Source: Eubacterium ruminantium (GTDB taxonomy: Bacteria > Bacillota > Clostridia > Lachnospirales > Lachnospiraceae). From it: a DNA stretch of 64,000 nt. A program made the position numbers and the translations under genes. Below, in pieces: positions 52,057-61,062 of the stretch (its first letter is position 1; the number at the start of each line of letters is the position of its first letter). A model generated the notes under the pieces. That model saw nothing but the letters and a program-made list of their open reading frames with translations, ran no database searches and was not told where the DNA came from. The stretch covers positions 420,673-484,672 of the forward strand of contig FNUU01000001.1 of NCBI GenBank assembly GCA_900108205.1, read 5' to 3'.

Positions 52057-52749
52057 TTATAATCTGCCCACCATTTCTGTAACAAGCCTTACAGAATGAA
52101 CAATGGCCTTCCTCTGAAATGAAGGATAATCCATATCCGCAGAGTCATCTGCCTTATCAGAAATCGCTCTTATTACAAGATACGGAACCTTATTTAAATA
52201 AGCCGCATGAGCAATCGATGCGCCTTCCATCTCTGTACACATTCCGCCAAATGTACTAACAAGGAACTCCTTGGTAGCCTTATCAGAAACAAACTTATCG
52301 CCGCTGACTACTCTTCCCTCAAATACCTTTATATCAGGATTAACTGCCTCGCAGGCTTCCTTTGCAGCCTTTCTCAATTTTTCATCCGCAACATAAACCG
52401 AATTATCCTGATCCGGAACAATGCCCGGAGCATATCCGAGACCGGATACATCCATATCATGTTCCATGGCATCCGTTGATAGTACAACATCTCCAATATC
52501 AATATTTGCATCAAGACTTCCAGCAATACCGGTATTTATAACACAGTCCACATTATAATTTAATATAAGTGCTTCAGTGCAGATGGCAGCATTTACCTTG
52601 CCGACTCCCGACTGTACGATAACAACTTCCTTTCCCGAAAGCTTTCCCTGGCAAAATGTCATTCCGGTTATCACTTTTTCTGCTTTCTCTGTCATTTTCT
52701 CTTTAAGTTCAGCCACTTCTTTTTCCATGGCACCGATTATTCCTATCAT
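52057..52749 (-). CDS. mtnN: 5'-methylthioadenosine/S-adenosylhomocysteine nucleosidase
   Basis: A 230-aa cytosolic enzyme that splits adenine from MTA and SAH. The ATG at 52749 (MIGIIGAMEKEVAELKEKM) follows GGAGGTCTT directly; an upstream in-frame ATG gives an atypical tail. The motifs VVIVQSGVGKVNAAICTEAL, NTGIAGSLD, VVSGDKFVSDK, CTEMEGASIAHAAY and the active-site Asp in VIRAISDKAD are all present. It has its own promoter and stands alone. Confidence 0.95.
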   Translation of the reverse strand: MIGIIGAMEKEVAELKEKMTEKAEKVITGMTFCQGKLSGKEVVIVQSGVGKVNAAICTEALILNYNVDCVINTGIAGSLDANIDIGDVVLSTDAMEHDMDVSGLGYAPGIVPDQDNSVYVADEKLRKAAKEACEAVNPDIKVFEGRVVSGDKFVSDKATKEFLVSTFGGMCTEMEGASIAHAAYLNKVPYLVIRAISDKADDSADMDYPSFQRKAIVHSVRLVTEMVGRL

Positions 52750-52793
52750 AAGACCTCCGTTATAAAACATATTATTTTTATTCATATGAATAC

Positions 52794-52822
52794 AGTATAA
52801 TTTTCTTTTAACATACTGTCAA
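52794..52822 (-). promoter_or_regulatory. Promoter of the nucleosidase gene
   Basis: Minus strand perfect TTGACA, 17-bp spacer, TATACT, with a leader of about 40 bases. Upstream (52907-52975) there are degenerate 32-bp repeats around CCCGG, too weak to list separately. Confidence 0.75.
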
Positions 52823-52983
52823 ACCACATCTTTCCTGACATCAGCCGGTAATTCTATATCTGATATAACTTATAAGTTTCATATTATCATATCCTAATAT
52901 TGCCTGCCGGTTATCTGTTATTCTACCCGGCATAGCTTGTCACTCACTGTCATTATACCCGGTACAATTCGTCAATTCGCAGT

Positions 52984-53385
52984 TCATACATTCAGAAGTT
53001 CATAAACCGCTCTTTCAAAATCCCTGAAATGTTTCGGAAACTTCGCCGATCCGCCTGCCTTTATAGTCTGATTATTATTGATCACAGCCTCAAAGGAAAA
53101 CGTCTCACCATCCAGAACACCTCTTGGGTGTTTTCCGTGGAAGCCATCCCATTTGACAGCTTCAACTGAATTCAGGATTTCCAGAATCTTTTCATTCGGG
53201 CATAAAACTCTTCTTTCCAAATGAGGTTCCATACCGCCGCCGGTAACGCAGTGCATTTCATATTCAGAAACCTCTGCTTCATCACCCTTATTTATTATCT
53301 CGTATTTCCGAGTAATCCTCATTCCGCTGATATTCCATTCTATTTTTTCAAATGAATCTATTTTTTTAATTCTGAATACACTCAT
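52984..53385 (-). CDS. Small conserved-looking protein of unknown function (133 aa)
   Basis: Not assigned. The protein is soluble and alternates beta-like stretches (ITRKYEIINKGDEAEVSEY, FSFEAVINNNQTIKAGGSAK) with a motif WDGFHGKHPRGVLDGETF that looks conserved. It ends with FPKHFRDFERAVYELL. I recall similar small proteins in Clostridia, but no function. A GGGAG site precedes the ATG, and codon use is like the neighbours. It is downstream of nudC, with a 126-bp gap that shows no other feature. Confidence 0.75.
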   Translation of the reverse strand: MSVFRIKKIDSFEKIEWNISGMRITRKYEIINKGDEAEVSEYEMHCVTGGGMEPHLERRVLCPNEKILEILNSVEAVKWDGFHGKHPRGVLDGETFSFEAVINNNQTIKAGGSAKFPKHFRDFERAVYELLNV

Positions 53386-53511
53386 TTCATCTTCTCCCTG
53401 CCGGGATTCTATTCCATACCCTTATTTACGCACGCTGTACAGATTAACTGTATGAAAGTGTCCTTGTTTTCTCAGAACAATATCATTGCAGTCTTTATCT
53501 ATATTGCTTTT

Positions 53512-54336
53512 TCAGACCGATATACGTTTCTCTTTGAACATCCTCATCATTTCATTTGTAAGACTGAGATTATTCGGCTGCAATTCTATATCTTCTCGCT
53601 TAACAAATTCAGCATATTTCAGTTCATTCTCATCCATAGAGACAACGCTGTCATCCTCAGCTTCACAGTAAAAACCAACAAGAATATCCTGCGCCATACC
53701 CCACGGCTGGGATTTATAGTACCTGATATTTTTCACTTTGATACCGGTTTCTTCCATCACTTCTCTTGCAACAGTTTCCTCCAGGGTTTCACCTATTTCC
53801 GTGAATCCGGCAACCAATGCATTGTGTGCATATCCTCTCCTGTATCTTGTAAGCAGCAGACTGTCTCCCTTGATAACTCCTACTATTACCGCAGGATTAA
53901 TCCTCGGATATATAATATTCCCGCATTCCGGACAACTCATGGCCCTTTCCTTATCATCAAACAGAAGCCTGCGGCCGCATTTTCCGCAGTATTTATTATC
54001 AGAATACCATTTCCACAAATGATAACCAGTAAATACTGCAAATACTTCCTTCCCGGAGAACTTGTCCCGAACCTCGCGAGTAGTATAGTAGTCGAACCCC
54101 TTCACTTCCGGCTTATTCTCTCCGATATACAAAAAGAATCTTTTATCGTCCAGAGAAAAGAGATATACCGTATCTTCCTTTTTCACATCTTTACCGGTAA
54201 GGAAAACCATTTCCCCTTCCGTATCCCCTGTATAAATCTTTCCATCCTTATCAAAATGAAGCAGTATATCATCTTCTTCAATTATATAATTATGAAATGT
54301 ATTATCCAATCTGCTTGGATATATATCCTGAATCAT
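53512..54336 (-). CDS. nudC: NAD+ diphosphatase (NudC-like Nudix hydrolase)
   Basis: A 274-aa enzyme that hydrolyses NAD(H) and may decap NAD-RNA. An N-terminal domain precedes a zinc ribbon (CGKCGRRLLF and CPECG). The Nudix box is GFTEIGETLEETVAREVMEE and is followed by the NudC signature SQPWGMAQD, a slight change from the usual SQPWPFP. It is 38 bp after the alpha/beta hydrolase gene. Confidence 0.93.
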   Translation of the reverse strand: MIQDIYPSRLDNTFHNYIIEEDDILLHFDKDGKIYTGDTEGEMVFLTGKDVKKEDTVYLFSLDDKRFFLYIGENKPEVKGFDYYTTREVRDKFSGKEVFAVFTGYHLWKWYSDNKYCGKCGRRLLFDDKERAMSCPECGNIIYPRINPAVIVGVIKGDSLLLTRYRRGYAHNALVAGFTEIGETLEETVAREVMEETGIKVKNIRYYKSQPWGMAQDILVGFYCEAEDDSVVSMDENELKYAEFVKREDIELQPNNLSLTNEMMRMFKEKRISV

Positions 54337-54374
54337 AAAGCCCCCCTGTATATAACCATCAACTCATGGTAGAA

Positions 54375-55325
54375 TTAAAAGTTTGATCTGAAATATTCCA
54401 GCATAGTCCTGTTTGAAAGAAGGCTTTCGTACCATTCCCAATGTTCAATATTAAATACATGATAGAGATGAACTCCATCATCCTTCTTCCATTCCAGCAC
54501 TTCATATTTCAGTCCGTTTTCCTCCATCACTTCTTTAAGAAGCTTAGTCTGGAAATTCAGAGATTCATTTTCAGAACCGATTATAAAAACAGGCGGAAAT
54601 ACATTTCCTTCTGCCTTAACATCCTTAATGGTATCATCAAAACTCATATGACCATTCCATGGAGCATTTTTGCCCTGCTCTCCGAGGAAAAATTCATTAT
54701 ATGCCTCAGCCGTACCTCTTCCGATATCAGTTTTATCATCCTCAAGTATATACAGCTTATCAGTAAGCGGACACGGGCAGCTCGCAGAAACTGTACTTAT
54801 TTTGAAAGAAACCGGTTCAACATTATATGCTTCCTGCAGTTTTCTGCTCTGCATTATGCAGGCTGTAAGAAGTGCAAGATGTCCTCCCGCCGAATCTCCG
54901 GTTATAAGAACCCTGTTCAGATCAAAGCCTCTCTTTGATCCGTATTTCTCAAGCCAGTGAAGGCTCTCAAAAATATCGGAAACTATACACTGAAGATCTC
55001 CGGTCTGTAAAAGTCTGTAACCCATACCCATTACAGCAAATCCTTCCGATGCAAGGAAAGCCATGTAATTTTCCGAATCATCTATATGACTGAACATCCA
55101 TCCGCCGCCATGAATATTTATGATAGTCGGAAGCTTCTCCTCTCCTGTAAAGTCCTTAGGATAATAAAGATTCATCATATGATCTACATTATAATCCATG
55201 ATATACGGAACATGTTTTTCCATACGCCACCCCTCAGGCTTTACAGTTTCATTTTTGTTCTTACTGTTTTCTTCAATAGTTTCCCAGAAATCGACAAGTA
55301 TCTTCTTATAATCCTTTTCTTCCAT
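54375..55325 (-). CDS. Alpha/beta hydrolase, acetylesterase/lipase type
   Basis: A 316-aa cytoplasmic esterase of the hormone-sensitive-lipase-like group. The oxyanion-hole motif is NIHGGGWMFSH. The nucleophile elbow is ITGDSAGGHLALL. A late Glu/Asp region (FIIGSENESLNFQ) and the His in GVHLYHVFNIEHWEW complete the triad. The substrate is unknown. It is upstream of nudC with a short gap, so the two may be co-transcribed. Confidence 0.88.
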   Translation of the reverse strand: MEEKDYKKILVDFWETIEENSKNKNETVKPEGWRMEKHVPYIMDYNVDHMMNLYYPKDFTGEEKLPTIINIHGGGWMFSHIDDSENYMAFLASEGFAVMGMGYRLLQTGDLQCIVSDIFESLHWLEKYGSKRGFDLNRVLITGDSAGGHLALLTACIMQSRKLQEAYNVEPVSFKISTVSASCPCPLTDKLYILEDDKTDIGRGTAEAYNEFFLGEQGKNAPWNGHMSFDDTIKDVKAEGNVFPPVFIIGSENESLNFQTKLLKEVMEENGLKYEVLEWKKDDGVHLYHVFNIEHWEWYESLLSNRTMLEYFRSNF

Positions 55326-55387
55326 ATACCTCTTCTCCTTAATGTATTTAAATCTATCTATTATTAACAGTAGATTGTGATATTGTA

Positions 55388-55436
55388 ACGGAAGCGGGAT
55401 AAAATGCGAGTGAGCCGCGTTTTATTCCGATTCCGT
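55388..55436 (+). repeat. Long hairpin inside the non-coding element
   Basis: A 21-bp stem with a 7-base loop (AGTGAGC). It has eighteen Watson-Crick pairs, two G-U pairs if read as plus-strand RNA, and one mismatch. On the minus strand the two G-U pairs would be C-A mismatches, so any RNA form is more likely from the plus strand. Confidence 0.6.
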
Positions 55437-55558
55437 CACCATGTATCACACTATAATAACTGACAATCATCAGATAAATCACATCTCTTGGTTCAAACCA
55501 TTATTCCTTGCATTAATTGTGATCATTGTCAGGAAGCGGGATAAAATGCGAGTGAGCC

Positions 55559-55747
55559 TACATTCGAACAATTTGTGTAAAAACAAATACGGGTGCTTCG
55601 TAATTTTGCAAAAATCGTAGCAAAACTCAGGCGGCCCCATAACCTTCACGTATATTCGATGCGGTTTATTGGCCGCTAGATTTTGCGGAGATTTTTAGCA
55701 AAATCTGAAGTGCACGTATATTGTTTTAACAAATTGTGAGTGTTGGC
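55559..55747. repeat. Possible nested insert splitting the second repeat copy
   Basis: This 189-bp segment lies exactly between the two halves of the second copy. It carries its own imperfect inverted ends (CAATTTGTGTAAAAAC at 55569, GTTTTAACAAATTG at 55723). It also has an internal perfect 9-bp hairpin (AGATTTTGC / GCAAAATCT, 55678-55706). No coding capacity was seen. Confidence 0.5.
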
Positions 55748-55855
55748 GAGCCGCATTTTATTCTGATTCCGTCACCATGTATCACACTATAATAACTGAT
55801 AATTATCAGAATAAATTACATCTTCGTCACAATATCACAATCAAAAATACAAATA

Positions 55856-55892
55856 GAGCCACAGTTTCTACTTCCGTAAAAAACCGTGACTC
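55856..55892 (-). terminator. Terminator of the butyrate operon
   Basis: The minus-strand stem GAGTCACGGTTT / AAACTGTGGCTC pairs fully over 12 bases, with two G-U pairs. It is followed by UAUUUGUAUUUUUG. It lies about 45 bases past the etfA stop. Confidence 0.75.
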
Positions 55893-55937
55893 CATTGTAT
55901 CATATCAGCTAAATATTATATAGCCTTTTATTAATAA

Positions 55938-56990
55938 TTAGTTCTCAGCCTTTGCTGCCTTAGCTGCAAGGATCTGCTTTGTAAGAAGCGGAACGATCTT
56001 GTTAAGATCACCAACAACACCATAATCAGCTACATCAAAGATAGGAGCTGTCTCATCCTTGTTGATAGCGATGATGATATCAGACTCTTCCATACCTGCA
56101 ACATGCTGGATTGCTCCGGAAATACCGATTGCAAAATAAACATGTGGACGAACTGTCTTACCTGTCTGACCAACCTGAAGTTCCTTTGGCTTCCATCCTG
56201 AATCAACTACAGCACGTGAGCATGATACTTCACCGCCGATAGCTGCTGCAAGATCTTCAAGAAGCTTGAAGTTCTCTGGAGAACCAACTCCACGTCCGCC
56301 TGATACAAGGATCTTAGCGTCCTGAATATCAACAACGTCTGAAACTTCCTTAACAATCTCAAGAATCTCAACATAGTTAGCATTTGGTGTGAATCCAGGA
56401 TTGAATTCTTCAACAACTGCCTTTGCTCCTGCAACCTTATCCTTCTTCTGCATAACGCCCGGACGTACTGTAGCCATCTGAGGTCTGAATTCAGGACAAG
56501 CGATTGTAGCGATTGTATTTCCACCAAATGCAGGACGAGTCATAAGAAGCTGATTATGCTTCTGCTCTCTTCCAGGAATTGCAACAAGTGGGAAATCTCC
56601 GATATCAAGCTGTGTACAGTCAGCTGTAAGACCTGTATGAACACGTGCGCAAACACGAGGACCAAGGTCACGGCCGATAGCTGTAGCTCCGATAAGGAAT
56701 ACATCCGGCTTATACTTCTCGATTACTGATGCAAGTGCATGTGTGTATGGTTCTGTTCTATACTCTTTGAGCTCAGGATCATCAACTACGATAACTCTGT
56801 CTGCTCCATATTCAGCAAGTGAATCAGCAAGTCCCTTAACGTCTGAACCAACAAGAACAGCTGTTACCTCTGTTCCAAGGTCAGCTGCAAGATCCTTACC
56901 TTTTCCAAGTAACTCAAATGCAATATTGCTGATCTCATTATCAACCTGCTGAGCAAATATAAATACGCCCTTATATTCTTCTAATGCCAT
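55938..56990 (-). CDS. etfA: Electron transfer flavoprotein subunit alpha
   Basis: A 350-aa FAD-binding subunit. The ATG at 56990 is used because the upstream ATG abuts GGAGG. The C-terminal FAD domain shows VVDSGWKPKELQVGQTGKT, YFAIGISGAIQHVAGM and FDVADYGVVGDLNKIVP. With EtfB and Bcd it should form the electron-bifurcating complex that couples crotonyl-CoA reduction to ferredoxin reduction. It is the last gene of the operon. Confidence 0.96.
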   Translation of the reverse strand: MALEEYKGVFIFAQQVDNEISNIAFELLGKGKDLAADLGTEVTAVLVGSDVKGLADSLAEYGADRVIVVDDPELKEYRTEPYTHALASVIEKYKPDVFLIGATAIGRDLGPRVCARVHTGLTADCTQLDIGDFPLVAIPGREQKHNQLLMTRPAFGGNTIATIACPEFRPQMATVRPGVMQKKDKVAGAKAVVEEFNPGFTPNANYVEILEIVKEVSDVVDIQDAKILVSGGRGVGSPENFKLLEDLAAAIGGEVSCSRAVVDSGWKPKELQVGQTGKTVRPHVYFAIGISGAIQHVAGMEESDIIIAINKDETAPIFDVADYGVVGDLNKIVPLLTKQILAAKAAKAEN

Positions 56991-57028
56991 TATTGTCATC
57001 CTCCATTTCTTTCTTCTAAATGCTTACA

Positions 57029-57820
57029 CTAGATAACAAACTTCTCAGCAAGCTTAGAAACAATATAATTAGCTGATTCATCAGGTGTTTCAAGAACAAC
57101 CTTCTCACCAGCACCCTTCTTAACCTTGTCAGAAGCCTTAGCGATCTGTGTAGGTGAACCCTTGAGACCAAGGTTCTCATCGAGAACATCCTTAAGGTCT
57201 GCTCTGCCCCATGTTGTAATAGGAGCATCATCCTTGCATGCATCAAAGATTCCACCTGGAGTCATATAACGTGGCTCATTCAGCTCTGAAAGAGCTGTAA
57301 TAAGACATGGCATCTTAGCCTTAAGCATATGATATCTGTCATCATACTGACGCTTAACAATAACTGAATCACCGTCAATCTTAATCTCCTGAGCATAAGA
57401 AATAACAGGAATATTAAGATGCTCTGAAATCTGTGGTCCAACCTGAGCTGTATCACCATCGATAGCCTGACGGCCTGTGATAATAAGATCATACTCAAGA
57501 TTTCTGATTGCACCGGCAATTGTCTGTGATGTTGCCCATGTATCAGCTCCGCCAAGTACTCTGTCTGTTACAAGGATTCCCTTGTCAGCACCCATAGCGA
57601 TTGCTTCACGAAGAACATCTGCGGCCTTTGGAAGACCCATTGTTACTACAGTAACTTCTGCACCATACTGATCCTTAAGACGAAGAGCAGCCTCAAGACC
57701 TGCCTTGTCGTCCGGATTCATGATTGTAAGCATTGCGCCTCTGTCAAGTGTTCCGTCTGGTTTAAATTTAACTCCGCCCTTTGTATCAGGTACCTGCTTT
57801 ACACAAACTATAATTTTCAC
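57029..57820 (-). CDS. etfB: Electron transfer flavoprotein subunit beta
   Basis: A 263-aa partner of EtfA. The start MKIIVCVKQVPDT is diagnostic, with VVTMGLPKAADVLREAIAMG and LIITGRQAIDGDTAQVGPQI in the nucleotide-binding fold. The start is GTG, 9 bases after GGAGG. It begins 14 bp after the bcd stop and 38 bp precede etfA. In clostridial bifurcating Etf this subunit carries the FAD at which electrons split. Confidence 0.96.
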   Translation of the reverse strand: MKIIVCVKQVPDTKGGVKFKPDGTLDRGAMLTIMNPDDKAGLEAALRLKDQYGAEVTVVTMGLPKAADVLREAIAMGADKGILVTDRVLGGADTWATSQTIAGAIRNLEYDLIITGRQAIDGDTAQVGPQISEHLNIPVISYAQEIKIDGDSVIVKRQYDDRYHMLKAKMPCLITALSELNEPRYMTPGGIFDACKDDAPITTWGRADLKDVLDENLGLKGSPTQIAKASDKVKKGAGEKVVLETPDESANYIVSKLAEKFVI

Positions 57821-57834
57821 GACTCGTACCCTCC

Positions 57835-59001
57835 TTATTTAAGTAAGTTAGCAGAGATAACCATACGCTGAACTTCACTTGTTCCTTCGTAGATCTCTGT
57901 AATCTTAGCATCACGCATCATACGCTCAACATCATACTCTCTGATGTAACCATATCCACCATGAAGCTGTACTGCCTTAGTAGTTACTTCCATAGCAACC
58001 TCTGCTGCATAAAGCTTAGCCATAGCTGCTTCTACGCTGTAAGAGGTCTTTCCGTCAGCATTGAACTGATCCTTAGCCTTAGCTGCCTTATATACAAGCA
58101 TCTTAGCTGCTTCAACCTTTGTAGCCATATCGGCAAGCTGGAACTGTGTATTCTGGAACGCTCCGATAGCACGTCCGAACTGCTTTCTCTCCTGAACATA
58201 TGCGATTGTTCTCTCAAGAGCACCCTCAGCAAGACCAAGAGCCTGAGCAGCGATACCGATACGTCCTCCATCAAGAGTATGCATAGCGATGTTGAAGCCC
58301 TTACCCTTCTGTCCAAGGAGGTTCTCCTTAGGAATACGGCAATCCTGGAAAATGAGCTCATATGTAGATGAACCACGGATACCCATCTTCTTCTCCTTTG
58401 TTCCGAATGTGAAACCAGGAGTTCCTTTCTCAACGATAAATGCTGAGATTTCCTTCATCATCTTGCCACGCTTCTCAACTGTACCTGTAACAGCAATAAC
58501 GATATATACATCAGCTTCCTTACCATTTGTAATGAAGCACTTTGAACCATTGAGTACCCACTCATCTCCGTCAAGAACAGCCTTTGTCTGCTGACCCTGA
58601 GCATCTGTACCTGCACCCGGCTCAGTAAGACCAAATGCACCAAGCTTCTTACCTGAAGCAAGATCAGGAACATACTTAGCCTTCTGTTCTGGTGTACCAA
58701 ATGTTACGATAGGGTCTACACAAAGAGATGTATGTGCAGAAACGATAACGCCTGTTGTACCGCAAACCTTTGAAAGTTCTTCTACGCACATAGCATATGT
58801 AAGAACGTCACATCCCTGACCACCTAATTCCTTTGGTACAGGAATTCCAAGGAAGCCTGCTTTAGCCATCTTCTCAACTGTCTCTCTTGGGAACTTTTCT
58901 GTCTCATCAACTTCCTGAGCGAGAGGCTTTACTTCTTTCTCAGCGAACTCACTAAAAAGAGTTCTTGCCATTTCATGCTGTTTACTGAGTGTAAAATCCA
59001 T
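57835..59001 (-). CDS. bcd: Butyryl-CoA dehydrogenase
   Basis: A 388-aa acyl-CoA dehydrogenase that reduces crotonyl-CoA to butyryl-CoA. Seen are FGLTEPGAGTDAQGQQTKA, KCFITNGKEADVYIV, GMAMHTLDGGRIGIAAQ-type helices (here FNIAMHTLDGGRIGIAAQAL) and the catalytic Glu in ITEIYEGTSEVQRMVIS. It stands between hbd and etfB in the standard clostridial order. Confidence 0.96.
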   Translation of the reverse strand: MDFTLSKQHEMARTLFSEFAEKEVKPLAQEVDETEKFPRETVEKMAKAGFLGIPVPKELGGQGCDVLTYAMCVEELSKVCGTTGVIVSAHTSLCVDPIVTFGTPEQKAKYVPDLASGKKLGAFGLTEPGAGTDAQGQQTKAVLDGDEWVLNGSKCFITNGKEADVYIVIAVTGTVEKRGKMMKEISAFIVEKGTPGFTFGTKEKKMGIRGSSTYELIFQDCRIPKENLLGQKGKGFNIAMHTLDGGRIGIAAQALGLAEGALERTIAYVQERKQFGRAIGAFQNTQFQLADMATKVEAAKMLVYKAAKAKDQFNADGKTSYSVEAAMAKLYAAEVAMEVTTKAVQLHGGYGYIREYDVERMMRDAKITEIYEGTSEVQRMVISANLLK

Positions 59002-59127
59002 GAATTTAATCCTCCATTTTAATATAAAATATACTCGGACAGAGTATTATCACACTTCTATCCGTCCGCTAGGCAATGGCAGATATTGTCTCTGCCTTTA
59101 TATGGCCCTGCGATCATAACATGACAA

Positions 59128-59154
59128 CAAAGTGAATCATAAAAATTCACTTTG
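59128..59154 (-). other. Intercistronic hairpin between hbd and bcd
   Basis: A perfect 10-bp stem (CAAAGTGAAT / ATTCACTTTG) with a 7-base loop in the 173-bp hbd-bcd gap. It is followed by UUGUCAUG, with no real U-run, so it is more likely a processing or stability hairpin than a full terminator. A smaller stem (GGCAGA / TCTGCC) lies near 59080. Confidence 0.5.
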
Positions 59155-59174
59155 CCGTCTATTGATCAAATTAA

Positions 59175-60014
59175 TTATTTTGAATAATCGTAGAAGCCCT
59201 TGCCTGTCTTACGACCGAGCTTACCTGCACGAACCATCTTACGAAGAAGTGGATGTGGACGATACTTGGAATCACCTGTTTCAGCCTGAAGTACTTCCAT
59301 GATAGCAAGTACGATATCAAGACCTACAAGGTCACCAAGTGCAAGAGGTCCCATTGGGTGTGAAGCACCAAGCATCATAGCTGTATCGATATCTTCAACT
59401 GAAGCGATGCCCTCAGCGTAGATACCTACTGCTTCATTTATCATTGGGATAAGAATTCTGTTAACAACGAAGCCAGGAGCTTCCTTTACCTGAACAGGAG
59501 TCTTTCCGATCTCTGTTGCGATCTTCTTGATCTCTTCAACAAATTCATCAGAAGTATTCTCACCAGCGATTACTTCAACAAGCTTCATTCTGTCAGCAGG
59601 ATTGAAGAAATGCATACCGATGATCTCTCTGTCAAGACCTGCACCAATCTCTGTGATTGAGAGTGATGATGTATTTGAAGCGAACTTACAATTTGCAGGA
59701 ACGATTGACTGAAGTTCCTTAAATGTAGTCTTCTTGATTTCCATATTTTCAGGAGCAACCTCGATTACAAGGTCACAATCTGTACAAATATCCTTAAGTC
59801 CTGTCTTGATCTTTCCAAGGATCTCCTCACCCTTTTCAGCGGTGATCTTTTCCTTACCAACAAGGAACTTGATATTCTTCTCAATCTTAGCCTTGCCGCC
59901 ATCAGCAAATTCCTGCTTGATGTCACAAAGACGAACTTCATAGCCGTCTGTCATAGCAAAAGCCTGTGCAATGCCGGAACCCATTGTTCCTGCGCCAATA
60001 ACACCTACTATCAT
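59175..60014 (-). CDS. hbd: 3-hydroxybutyryl-CoA dehydrogenase
   Basis: A 279-aa NAD(P)-dependent enzyme that reduces acetoacetyl-CoA to 3-hydroxybutyryl-CoA. The Rossmann motif is [17 protein letters not shown]; the catalytic His is in [18 protein letters not shown], and [14 protein letters not shown] follows. TAGGAGG precedes the ATG. It is third in the butyrate operon. Confidence 0.97.
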   Translation of the reverse strand: MIVGVIGAGTMGSGIAQAFAMTDGYEVRLCDIKQEFADGGKAKIEKNIKFLVGKEKITAEKGEEILGKIKTGLKDICTDCDLVIEVAPENMEIKKTTFKELQSIVPANCKFASNTSSLSITEIGAGLDREIIGMHFFNPADRMKLVEVIAGENTSDEFVEEIKKIATEIGKTPVQVKEAPGFVVNRILIPMINEAVGIYAEGIASVEDIDTAMMLGASHPMGPLALGDLVGLDIVLAIMEVLQAETGDSKYRPHPLLRKMVRAGKLGRKTGKGFYDYSK

Positions 60015-60120
60015 TTTTATATCCTCCTAAAAAATTTAACTTAGTGTCCTGCGACACCTGTGTTTTTATACCATGCAAAGAAGGAGTATTTTACACTCCT
60101 CCCTTGCAATAATGTACTTA

Positions 60121-60954
60121 TTATTTATTCTGGAAAGCTACAACCTTAACCTTTGCAGGGTCATCCTTCTTACGTAAGAAGTTAGCCATACCTTCCTTCT
60201 GATCGTATGATTCGAAGCAGTCACCAAAAAGCTTCTCCTCTACTTCAACAGCCTTCTCGATATCAAGAGAAATGCCATCATTTATAGCCTTCTTGCAATT
60301 ACGAACAGCAATTGGTGCATTTGCTGCGATGATTGAAGCAAGCTTCTTTGCCTCAGCCATAAGAACTTCCTGTGCTGTTGCAGTTACATTTCCGGCCTCA
60401 TCTGTTGTTGCTGAATATACAGCGTTAACAAGACCGATACGAAGTGCTTCATTTGCACGGATATTCTTTGCGGTATAAATAAGCTGCTTAGCCATACCGA
60501 TACCAACTGTTCTTGCAAGTCTCTGTGTTCCGCCAAATCCAGGTGTGATACCAAGACCAACCTCAGGCTGACCGAATACAGCATTGTCAGAACAGATTCT
60601 GATATCACAGCTCATAGATATCTCACAGCCACCGCCGAGAGCAAAACCATTTACAGCTGCAATTACAGGAATAGGAAAACTTTCAATCTTAAGGAAAACA
60701 TCATTTCCCTTCTTACCGAAAGCCTCTCCCTCAGCCTTTGTAAGAGTAGACATCTCGCCGATATCTGCACCTGCTACAAATGACTTGTCGCCTGCGCCTG
60801 TAAGGATAAGTGCTCTTGTTGTATCAAGATCAACATTATCAAAAGCCTCGCTGAGTTCATCAAGAACCTGGCTGTTAAGAGCGTTAAGTGCCTTTGGTCT
60901 GTTGATAGTAATGATACCAACAAAGCCTTCCTGCTCATATGTGATAAATTCCAT
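60121..60954 (-). CDS. crt: Crotonase (3-hydroxybutyryl-CoA dehydratase)
   Basis: A 277-aa enoyl-CoA hydratase. The oxyanion-hole residues lie in KSFVAGADIGEMS and VNGFALGGGCEISMSCD. The catalytic Glu region is FGQPEVGLGITPGFGGTQR. It is somewhat longer than the usual 260 aa because of a short insert near residue 180 (SATTDEAGNVTATAQ). It lies between thl and hbd. Confidence 0.96.
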   Translation of the reverse strand: MEFITYEQEGFVGIITINRPKALNALNSQVLDELSEAFDNVDLDTTRALILTGAGDKSFVAGADIGEMSTLTKAEGEAFGKKGNDVFLKIESFPIPVIAAVNGFALGGGCEISMSCDIRICSDNAVFGQPEVGLGITPGFGGTQRLARTVGIGMAKQLIYTAKNIRANEALRIGLVNAVYSATTDEAGNVTATAQEVLMAEAKKLASIIAANAPIAVRNCKKAINDGISLDIEKAVEVEEKLFGDCFESYDQKEGMANFLRKKDDPAKVKVVAFQNK

Positions 60955-61062
60955 TTTAAAATCCTCCTTATCTGAAATGCATCAAAAGACATATAAATAC
61001 CGGCTGAGATAACCTCTTTTCTCAAATAATACAGTATTTATAACGACCTTTAATTCCAGATA

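Larger units (their letters stand above)
55373..55842. repeat. Non-coding element bounded by 14-bp terminal inverted repeats
   Basis: GATTGTGATATTGT (55373-55386) and ACAATATCACAATC (55829-55842) are perfect inverted repeats; with neighbouring bases they match at 17 of 18. Between them there is no open frame of note. Inside, an 84-bp unit (55390-55473) recurs as two halves, 55532-55558 and 55748-55809. The first half is identical over 27 bases and the second has only a few changes. The size and inverted ends recall MITE-like elements. This explains most of the 612-bp gap before the etfA stop. Confidence 0.6.

Noticed and set aside
53452..54372. A 306-codon plus-strand frame over nudC
   Set aside because: Antisense to a clear Nudix enzyme, with no ribosome binding site.
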